DNA from: Bacteroides sp.
GTDB taxonomy: Bacteria; Bacteroidota; Bacteroidia; Bacteroidales; Bacteroidaceae
Assembly: GCF_030151085.1 (NCBI RefSeq)
Contig: NZ_JASLER010000077.1
Coordinates: forward strand, 1-45,972
DNA length: 45,972 nucleotides
Direction of reading: 5' to 3'
Position numbers and translations under genes: made by a program. Below, in pieces: positions 32,477-40,204 of the stretch; position 1 is the stretch's first letter; each line of letters starts with the position of its first letter. Below the pieces are notes generated by a model. That model saw only the letters and a list, made by a program, of their open reading frames with translations. It made no database searches and was not told the origin of the DNA.

Positions 32477-34063
32477 TTAACGACTACCACCTGCCCACCA
32501 AACAGGATCAGAGTATACATATTGTCCGTTCCCATAAGCACTCTCTATTTTTGGATTGGCACTTACTGAGTCGCCTCCATAAGGAGCACGAAGTGGGAAT
32601 TTATAAGGATTGTCCAATTTGATATAGTCTTCACCCATACCTTTCAGGCGGCGAACGTCATTGTAACATTCGGTTGACTCACCGAAAGCACCCAAGAATG
32701 ATATATACTTCTGTATCATCACTTCTTTCACTGGATTGGCTTCGAACAATGGCTTCACCGATTTGTCAAAGTAAGCACTAGCTTCTTCGGCAGTAATAGC
32801 TTTGGTTGTTTCTACTACGCCACCATAAGCCATTACTGTTGGTGCCTTAAATGCAGCTTGAATGCCAGTTTCGGCATTAGCAATAGCAGCAATGACCGCA
32901 TCTTTTAACGTTTTTGCTGCATCATCTTTAAGATTCAAACGAGCTTGTGCTTCTGCCTTCAAGAATAATAATTCGTGGTAGCTCATCAGCAAGGTAGGAC
33001 AAGTTTGGGAATATACAAATATAGGAGTATTATATTTATATTTCACAGGCTCACCTGTACCATTAGGCGATACATCAAATTTAGCATCATCTGCCCCGGT
33101 AATCTGATCGGAAACACCTAATTCAGAGAAATTTTGCCCTGTGGAGAATACACGACGTAGTCTAGGGTCATTACGTTCAATCAATTTGTCAGCATAGCTC
33201 TTGCTGGCTGCCAATCCGTCACGACTCCATTGGAAATCGAAGAAAGGATTGATATTAGTCTCATCATAAATGGCAAAAGCTGCTTGTTCATCAATAGAAG
33301 TAAAAGAATTGTCTACATATTCAATGATCTTTCTTAAGTCATCGTCTTTTGAAGCCGAACGTCCTATTAAGCGCATTGTATAACGAGCTTTTAAGCCATA
33401 AGCCAATTTCAGCCAAGCAGCTTTGTCACCTTTGTATAACAAATCGTAGCTTCCTATTGGATTTGTCTTATCTCCCTTTGGCAGATCAACAATAGCATCA
33501 TCTAGATACTTCATGATTGCTACATAAATCTGCTCTTGTTTATCCAAATCTGGATTCAAGTATTGGGGTTTACCATTATCCAACTCACTGAGGGCTGCTT
33601 GACTATATGGGGTATCACCAAATGCATCCGCAATTAATGCACTATTAATGGCAGCTAATACTCCAGCAATACCTTTAGTTGTATAATCGGCAGTTACTTC
33701 ATCCGATGCTATTCTGTAAGCGATACGTGCATTCTTTAAATTTGAATACAAGTTACTCCACACGTTATTGAAGGTAGAAGATGCAGCCGGCTCACCGTTA
33801 CGTGTTTCTGCATTAGCCAATTGATTATCTACTCCTACCGTGTGTTCTACATAAATTGAGAAGTACGTATTGAAATCACCTCCTATATTACTAAAAGCGG
33901 TAGCGGTAATAACATCTGCCAACATATATTTGGCAGGTACAGATGTTGTATGGTCTTTGTCTTTGTTGATACGATCCATTACATCTTCCGAGCAGGAAGC
34001 AAGTGCAACGGAAATCAACGCCACTGACAAGATTCCTTTTGATATATTCAATATTGATTTCAT
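32477..34063 (-). CDS. Cassette 3 SusD-like lipoprotein (SusD-like_2 type)
   Basis: The 528-residue lipoprotein has its lipobox at LASC (Cys24). Segments typical of the SusD-like_2 subgroup are SVPAKYMLADVITATAFSNIGGDFNTYFSIYVEHTVG, AGVLAAINSALIADAFGDTPYSQAALSE, WLKLAYGLKARYTMRLIGRS and the C-terminal MIQKYISFLGAFGESTECYNDVRRLKG. It should be a surface ligand-binding lid for the partner SusC. It follows that SusC body by 13 nt and is the last gene of a two-gene cassette. The ligand is unknown. Confidence 0.9.
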   Translation of the reverse strand: MKSILNISKGILSVALISVALASCSEDVMDRINKDKDHTTSVPAKYMLADVITATAFSNIGGDFNTYFSIYVEHTVGVDNQLANAETRNGEPAASSTFNNVWSNLYSNLKNARIAYRIASDEVTADYTTKGIAGVLAAINSALIADAFGDTPYSQAALSELDNGKPQYLNPDLDKQEQIYVAIMKYLDDAIVDLPKGDKTNPIGSYDLLYKGDKAAWLKLAYGLKARYTMRLIGRSASKDDDLRKIIEYVDNSFTSIDEQAAFAIYDETNINPFFDFQWSRDGLAASKSYADKLIERNDPRLRRVFSTGQNFSELGVSDQITGADDAKFDVSPNGTGEPVKYKYNTPIFVYSQTCPTLLMSYHELLFLKAEAQARLNLKDDAAKTLKDAVIAAIANAETGIQAAFKAPTVMAYGGVVETTKAITAEEASAYFDKSVKPLFEANPVKEVMIQKYISFLGAFGESTECYNDVRRLKGMGEDYIKLDNPYKFPLRAPYGGDSVSANPKIESAYGNGQYVYSDPVWWAGGSR

Positions 34064-34076
34064 TTTTCGTCCTTTT

Positions 34077-37043
34077 TTAGAATTTAACTGTTAAACCAAA
34101 ACCATAGCTGGATGTTCCCGGAAGAGAGAAACGTTCGAAGGCTCCTGCCATGTTGTTATTTCCCTGTGATGATTCTGGGTCGATACCGTTGTCCATTTCA
34201 GACCACAACAGGAGATTACGAGCAAACACATTCACAGTTACACTTAAATAAGATTTATTCAAAACCGGATAGCTCAATGCAATCTCACGTAACTTCAAGA
34301 ATGAGGAATTATAAACTCCAGCCTCAGAAATAGTACTTAAACGGTCAAAGTACCCATAAGCATTTGATCCACTAATCTTGATATCATTCGGAGCAAATGT
34401 ACCATCAGCCAATTCTTTTACAGCAGGTTTGTCGAAGTAAAAGAAGTCTTTTTTGCGATAATCGGCACTTTTTTGAGTAACACCATAATAATCCAGTGTA
34501 CTAGTGGAACCTGCATACATGCATCCACCTTGCTTCCAGTCAAGTACAGCCGATAAACGGAATTTATAGAACTCGAAAGTGGTATTGAAGCCCAAACGGA
34601 AGTCGGGAGACACGGTACCTAATACTCTATTCTCACCTGCTATAGGCAATCCTTTTTCATCCACCATGATGTCGCCATTTTCATTACGCATGTAACTTGT
34701 TCCATAGATTACAGGGAACTTATCACCTTCGCTCAAACGAACCTGAGGATCAACAAAACCTCCTAACATAATACTACTTACCCCCGGAGCCAGTTTGTCA
34801 ACGTAATTATCAATCTTCGAGAAGTTTACACCAAATTCCCAGTTGAAATTCTTTGTTTTGATCGGATTAACAGTCAAAGTGATTTCATGAGCATCAGTAT
34901 GTACCGAACCACCATTCGTTACCATCGCGCTATATCCGGTAGAAGTGTCCAAAGGAACTTCGAATATTTGGTCTTTTACATTCTGACGAGAATAAGTATA
35001 GTTTAAAGAAACCAGACCATTCCAAAAAGCTAAGTCAAGACCAACCTCATAAGATTTTGTATTTTGAGGTCTCAATTCCGGGTCATAAATTCTGAAATAA
35101 GGGATGTAAGCTTTGATAGAGCCAATTGGATATTGGATCGGTGTGCCTGAGGAGAAACCTCCACCATAAGCTGGAGTGTAATAGTATGAGTCATAATATG
35201 TACCGGCCTGACCTACTTCAGCATAAGAACCACGTATTTTACCATAAGTCAATACATCATTCTTCAATGCTTCTAACTCAGTAAAGATGAAGCCGAGTGA
35301 AACAGAAGGATAAGTAAATGAACGATTATCACGTGGCATAGAAGATACAATGTCGTTACGAACCGTTGCATTAAAATACAACATGTTGCGATAAGATAAT
35401 GACAAATTGGCGAAATTACCGATTGTACGAGTACGGTGATAAGATGCTGAACCTAAATAGCTCGATGCATTCTGGATGTGATTCCAACCCGGGAAGTTAA
35501 GGTTGCTACCCGAAGCATATGTGTATTTATTAGCACCATTAACAAACTCATTACCATACAAAACATTTAAATCTAATTCTGAGTTGATTTTCCAGTCATA
35601 ATTTGCAGTAAACAGTGAATTCATTTCTGTATTAGAAACGATTTGTTCTTCTACACTACCAAAACCGTTAGAATGACCATAACCCCATGTATCAATATAG
35701 TTAGTAGAATAAGAGTCTACGCCTAATTGATATTTCACATCTAACTTATGGTTTTCAGTACCAAAGTCAGTAGAGTATTGTGCAAAAGCATTTCCAAAGA
35801 AACGTTGTGTACGTTCAATGAACGAGTTGTTATCTACAGCCCAATTAGCAGCATCGAAACCACCGGTGGTACGATATGTGTTTTGTTTGGTAGGAGCTCC
35901 TGCATAATACGAAGGAATACCATTCAAGTCATAACTTGAAGGTGCACCATAAACTGTAGCCATAATACCATTGTTTGCACCAGTCTGTTTCTTAATCTTG
36001 GAGAAAACGAAGTTTCCATTAAATCCTGTAGACCAATTCTTGTTTAACTGAGCCTGACCAGTCATTTTTGCATTGTAACGATCCATACCAGTAGAAGGTA
36101 CAATACCGTTAGCTGTTGTATTACCTAAAGATACCGAATAACTTCCTTTATCCATACTTTGTGCAACATTCACACTATTGTTCCATGTAACACCTGTATT
36201 GAAGAAACCATCCGCATTGTCATAAGTGCGTGGAGTAGCCCAAGGATCTAAACCGGCATTAGCACGTTGAGGTACATAATATTGTCCTTGCTTCTTTCCA
36301 AATTTCTTTGTATAATCATTATCTGTGTTACCACCATATACTTTATCGTTAGCTAATTCTGCTATTTCCGGACCCCAAGAACGAGAATCCATCGGGCTAT
36401 AAACGCCATTATATCCTTGCGCAAATTCTTTTTGGAATTCGGGCATAGTAGAAACTTTATCGAACGAAAGACCTGTATTGATAGTGACTTCAGGTTTACC
36501 TTTACGTGCACCCTTTCCACTCTTAGTTGTGATAACGATTACACCATTTGAAGCCCGCATACCATATAGCGCGGATGCAGCTTGACCTTTTAGAATGTTA
36601 ATACTCTCAATGTCGTTCGGATCAATGTCCACAGCACGGTTGGCATAATCCGAACCAGTAACAGAATTATAAGTATCCAAATCAGTTGATGAAGAGATTG
36701 GCATTCCATCCACAACATACAAAGGAGTATTGTCACCAGTAAACGAACGAGATCCACGGATAGTCATTTTAGAAGAAGCTCCTGGCATACCAGAAGATGG
36801 AGAAATTTCTACCCCAGAAACTTTGCCTTGCAATGCACTAGAAAGGTTACTATTGGCAGCCTGTACTAACTTATCTCCTTTTACATCTTGTACAGCATAT
36901 CCCAGCGCTTTCTTTGCTTTTGAAATACCCATAGCCGTAACTACAACCTCGTCAAGTAATTCGCTATCAGACTTAAGCACTACCTTTAAAACCGGTTTAA
37001 TTGCCACCTCTTGTGACTGCATACCAACGAATGAAACTAACAA
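34077..37043 (-). CDS. Silent SusC cassette 3: transporter body lacking promoter and signal peptide
   Basis: The frame of 988 residues opens at the TTG in the core (37043-37041). It reads LLVSFVGMQSQEVAIKPVLKVVL, TonB box SELLDEVVVTAMGISKAKK, plug segments VEISPSSGMPGASSKMTIRGSRS, PLYVVDGMPISSS and SINILKGQAASALYGMRASNGVIVITTKSG, and a barrel ending SYGFGLTVKF. There is no ATG, promoter or signal peptide, so it is silent in this arrangement. Right after the core it differs from cassettes 1 and 2 (Leu for Gln), which limits the exchanged identical region. The joined length would be about 1,060 residues. Confidence 0.92.
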   Translation of the reverse strand: MLVSFVGMQSQEVAIKPVLKVVLKSDSELLDEVVVTAMGISKAKKALGYAVQDVKGDKLVQAANSNLSSALQGKVSGVEISPSSGMPGASSKMTIRGSRSFTGDNTPLYVVDGMPISSSTDLDTYNSVTGSDYANRAVDIDPNDIESINILKGQAASALYGMRASNGVIVITTKSGKGARKGKPEVTINTGLSFDKVSTMPEFQKEFAQGYNGVYSPMDSRSWGPEIAELANDKVYGGNTDNDYTKKFGKKQGQYYVPQRANAGLDPWATPRTYDNADGFFNTGVTWNNSVNVAQSMDKGSYSVSLGNTTANGIVPSTGMDRYNAKMTGQAQLNKNWSTGFNGNFVFSKIKKQTGANNGIMATVYGAPSSYDLNGIPSYYAGAPTKQNTYRTTGGFDAANWAVDNNSFIERTQRFFGNAFAQYSTDFGTENHKLDVKYQLGVDSYSTNYIDTWGYGHSNGFGSVEEQIVSNTEMNSLFTANYDWKINSELDLNVLYGNEFVNGANKYTYASGSNLNFPGWNHIQNASSYLGSASYHRTRTIGNFANLSLSYRNMLYFNATVRNDIVSSMPRDNRSFTYPSVSLGFIFTELEALKNDVLTYGKIRGSYAEVGQAGTYYDSYYYTPAYGGGFSSGTPIQYPIGSIKAYIPYFRIYDPELRPQNTKSYEVGLDLAFWNGLVSLNYTYSRQNVKDQIFEVPLDTSTGYSAMVTNGGSVHTDAHEITLTVNPIKTKNFNWEFGVNFSKIDNYVDKLAPGVSSIMLGGFVDPQVRLSEGDKFPVIYGTSYMRNENGDIMVDEKGLPIAGENRVLGTVSPDFRLGFNTTFEFYKFRLSAVLDWKQGGCMYAGSTSTLDYYGVTQKSADYRKKDFFYFDKPAVKELADGTFAPNDIKISGSNAYGYFDRLSTISEAGVYNSSFLKLREIALSYPVLNKSYLSVTVNVFARNLLLWSEMDNGIDPESSQGNNNMAGAFERFSLPGTSSYGFGLTVKF

Positions 37044-37058
37044 AGTCTTCGCAGAACT
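37041..37058 (-). repeat. Recombination core, cassette 3
   Basis: An exact AGTTCTGCGAAGACTTTG on the minus strand. The base after the core is T rather than the C of cassettes 1 and 2. Confidence 0.9.
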
Positions 37059-37620
37059 ACACGTTATATAATGTATTGATAATTAAGAGAATAAAATTTG
37101 TCTGAATCTTATGGTAATATATAAGATATCAGCCATAGGCTATTGTGTAGGGGGAACAATAAACTATATTTCAACTATAATTCTACCGTCATCATGATTA
37201 AACATATGATATTAAGCATATTATCGCAATTTGTTCATCAAATAATAGCTTAGAGAAACATACTTGGCGTTTAATAGAAAATGTAATTGTTCACAAAAAT
37301 TAATAAGTAATTTCAGGACTAAAAAGAATTTTAAATGCCAAAGTAAGAATTGAAAACTTCTGAATTTGTCAAATTGGATTACAATATTTTTAAGCAGCAA
37401 AAATAAGAGAAGAGGTTATTTCAAAATGAATTTTGAAAATCTTATAGATTGAATTGTTTTCATGATAATCTTGCTTTAGATTATCTTTTTTAGAGCTAAA
37501 ATAAGGGAATTATTATACAACAACTTAAAGATTATAAATAAGGCTGTCTCATTTTGTATTTTGAGACAGCCTTTTCTTAGAACTATATATAATTCAGATC
37601 CTCAATTTCTTTTTTAAGGA
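37059..37620. other. Non-coding stretch between cassettes 3 and 4
   Basis: 562 AT-rich bp, no gene seen. It holds the conserved TTATCAA flank of the core and the terminator of cassette 4 at 37540-37573. Confidence 0.6.
37540..37573 (-). terminator. Terminator hairpin after the cassette 4 operon
   Basis: AAGGCTGTCTCA (37540-37551) pairs with TGAGACAGCCTT (37562-37573) around a 10-nt loop, 48 nt after the lipoprotein stop at 37621. Confidence 0.7.
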
Positions 37621-38505
37621 TTATCTAATGACAACTTTAGCACTACCAAAACTACCTTGATCTACTGTAAATGTTCCAGTGAAAGTAATACTACCATTAC
37701 ATGCATCAATAGTACCGCTAGCTTCAACAGATAAGTTCGTGTAAGGCGAAAAGATCGGTGTTATCACTTGCTTCTTAACTGAAACAGAATGATCGGTGGG
37801 ATCAACTGTAATTACAATAGGATTAGTATCAGGATCACCAAGTATTCCTTGTAATTCAAGCTCTGTATCAGATTTTTTCACAAGCTTAGCATCATAAACA
37901 TCTTCCCAGAAGCCATCTTCTACGGAAACTGTTCTTTCAAATTCATCCAGAATTAATTGACAAGCAACAGAATATCTTACGTTATAAGAATAAGCCCTTC
38001 CATCAACTTCCCAACCGGTAAATGCTTTGTTGTTAAAACCTGAAATTGCATTCCAACCAGCTACTATGTAACCATCTTTCAATACAGCATTGGTCGTAAA
38101 ATACAATGTTTCACCCAAAGCAGGTTTGGTTAATCCAAACTGCTGATAAACATTTGCAATGTCAAGATCAATATCCTTCGGAAAGTCTTTAATATTATCA
38201 ACTACTACCTTAGAAGTTGTTTTACCGGAAACATCCGTAAACACACATAATAACTGTGCATAATCTAATGCTGAATAATCTCCTTGCTGCTTAGGTATAG
38301 TTAATTTGACTTTGTAATTACCTTCCGTTATGCCAACAGCAAGAACGCCGTCTGTGCCTGCTACGCGAGCTATGTCGATAACAACCCCGTCCTTCACATC
38401 ATCCAGTGGATAAGGAAGATCTTGATCACAGCTAACAGTCAGCAATGCCATAAGGACAGTTGCCATGAATAATTGTATATATCTCATATTATTATAAAAT
38501 TTCAT
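37621..38505 (-). CDS. Cassette 4 accessory surface lipoprotein, unknown family
   Basis: The 294-residue protein has a lipoprotein signal ending LTVSC (Cys26; Cys20 if the ATG at 38487 is used). After DQDLPYPLDDVKDGVVIDIARVAGTDGVLAVGITEGNYKVKL come strand-rich regions with no motif I can name. A central stretch reads YIVAGWNAISGFNNKAFTGWEVDGRAYSYNVRY, and the tail has GTIDACNGSITFTGTFTVDQGSFGSAKVVI. It is the third gene of cassette 4, 11 nt after the SusD-like gene, and is probably exported as part of the surface complex. It has no counterpart in cassettes 2 and 3 and does not resemble the cassette 1 lipoproteins. Confidence 0.75.
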   Translation of the reverse strand: MKFYNNMRYIQLFMATVLMALLTVSCDQDLPYPLDDVKDGVVIDIARVAGTDGVLAVGITEGNYKVKLTIPKQQGDYSALDYAQLLCVFTDVSGKTTSKVVVDNIKDFPKDIDLDIANVYQQFGLTKPALGETLYFTTNAVLKDGYIVAGWNAISGFNNKAFTGWEVDGRAYSYNVRYSVACQLILDEFERTVSVEDGFWEDVYDAKLVKKSDTELELQGILGDPDTNPIVITVDPTDHSVSVKKQVITPIFSPYTNLSVEASGTIDACNGSITFTGTFTVDQGSFGSAKVVIR

Positions 38506-38516
38506 AGTTAAACATT

Positions 38517-40193
38517 TTATTTATCCCAAAAAACGAGTGGGGTACTAAGATTTCTTCCACTGTTTGTTACATTCGGATTACGAGTAATTTCACTTGTAGG
38601 ATACCACATTGCTCTTGGATATGCATTAATACCCTTCAAAGGAATGTCAATCGGACCAAGTTCGGGAGCTTTGCTACTCTTATAAGGTGATTTAGCGTAA
38701 TCAGTGCTTGGGCTCAATAGTGTAGGATAACCTGTACGACGGATATCATTATATGCTTCAACCGGATTAAAGAAGTTAGCAATCCATTTCTGAGTCATTA
38801 CAATGCGAAGTTTTTCTTCGTTATTTGCTGCTGCATCAAATTTAGCTAAAACTTTTCCGACAAAAGCAGTAATTGCATCTGCTGCAATTGTGGGTACAGC
38901 AACACCATCAGCTTTTGCAGCTTGAGATACTGTATTTACGTGTGTTATAGAACGTTTGATACCAGCTTCTAAAGCAGCTTTTGCATCTCCAGTTACTTCT
39001 CCTGTTAAATAGAGTTCTGCCAATAAGAAAGGAACTGAATAAGCTTGTAGCATTTTCTCGGGTGCAATACCAGTACCTACGCTCTTATCACATTTACCAC
39101 CTTTGCCATCATCATATTTTCCACCACATGGATAAATTCCAATAAAGGAAGAAGTGGAACGTTGGTCATTACCCGATGATGAAGAGTTTGATGCAAAAAA
39201 TATAGAAACAAATGCTCCACTACGATAATCGGTTGTATTTTGCGCTTCACCGTCGGCTTTGATTTGATTAACCCAATAATATGGAATACGTGGGTCAGTA
39301 ATACCAGCAAGTGGATTGTCTTTCACATTCAAGTCTAAACCAGACATTGTTTCAAAGAGCCACGGGCTGATATAATAAGTACTTTGACCACCAAGATATT
39401 CGTCAACATAGGCAGGATTACGTTCATCCGGATTATCTTTTGCTGTGTGCTTAAATTCAAAATCTTCTCCATCCTTTATGAAGTTGTTTTCAGCAAGCAA
39501 AGCTGTAAGTTTCTCATTCCAACCTGTGATTTCACCTTTTGCTTTTCTTGATTGTACCAGTAATTTAAGTTTCAGTGTATTACCCATTCTAATCCACTTA
39601 TTTTTGTCACCATTGTAAATCAAGTCATCACTAGCAGGCTTCAATAAATTAGGTGCATCTGTATTATTCAAATTACCAATAGCCTCATCTACCAAAGCGA
39701 GTAAAGAGTTATAAACAGCTTGGCTTTTATCCAAAGCCGGAGCATAATTTCCTTCCACATTGAATTCTGTGAAAGGTACATCTCCCCATAAATCTACAAC
39801 ACTTGTAAATGCATAAGCTTTCAACAGTTTACCTATACCAGCGTAGATTAAGTTTCCTCCCTCTTCAGCAGCGGAAATTACAGCATCTGTGTTTTTTAAA
39901 CCATAAGCATAAGCTTGCAACCATGAATTTCCGAGAGCTGCACTAGAAGCTGTTATACCAAAGTTATCAACTTCACGAGAAGATAAATGAAATACATAAG
40001 AAGGTAATGATGAACCTATATAATTGCCAGAAGCAAATGACATTGCAATGTCATATTCAGCTCCGGTCAATACTTTGTTTAATTCAGCTTTAGTCGGTTT
40101 ATTGGGGTCATCATTGATGTCAAGGTATTGAGAACAACTAGTGTTGACAAACAAGACTGATGCCAATATAAATATATATTTTTTAATTTTCAT
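38517..40193 (-). CDS. Cassette 4 SusD-like lipoprotein (SusD-like_2 type)
   Basis: The 558-residue lipoprotein has its lipobox at NTSC (Cys20) and the SusD-like_2 opening SQYLDINDDPNKPTKAELNKVLTGAEYDIAMSFASG. Further family segments are LKAYAFTSVVDLWGDVPFTEF, WIRMGNTLKLKLLVQSRKAKG and IVMTQKWIANFFNPVEAYNDIRRTGYPTL. It is predicted to capture ligand for the partner SusC. Spacing is 11 nt on both sides, to the SusC body and to the accessory lipoprotein, so the three genes are one unit. A serine- and asparagine-rich loop (FASNSSSSGNDQRS) lies near residue 325. The ligand is unknown. Confidence 0.9.
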   Translation of the reverse strand: MKIKKYIFILASVLFVNTSCSQYLDINDDPNKPTKAELNKVLTGAEYDIAMSFASGNYIGSSLPSYVFHLSSREVDNFGITASSAALGNSWLQAYAYGLKNTDAVISAAEEGGNLIYAGIGKLLKAYAFTSVVDLWGDVPFTEFNVEGNYAPALDKSQAVYNSLLALVDEAIGNLNNTDAPNLLKPASDDLIYNGDKNKWIRMGNTLKLKLLVQSRKAKGEITGWNEKLTALLAENNFIKDGEDFEFKHTAKDNPDERNPAYVDEYLGGQSTYYISPWLFETMSGLDLNVKDNPLAGITDPRIPYYWVNQIKADGEAQNTTDYRSGAFVSIFFASNSSSSGNDQRSTSSFIGIYPCGGKYDDGKGGKCDKSVGTGIAPEKMLQAYSVPFLLAELYLTGEVTGDAKAALEAGIKRSITHVNTVSQAAKADGVAVPTIAADAITAFVGKVLAKFDAAANNEEKLRIVMTQKWIANFFNPVEAYNDIRRTGYPTLLSPSTDYAKSPYKSSKAPELGPIDIPLKGINAYPRAMWYPTSEITRNPNVTNSGRNLSTPLVFWDK

Positions 40194-40204
40194 ACGTTCG
40201 GTTT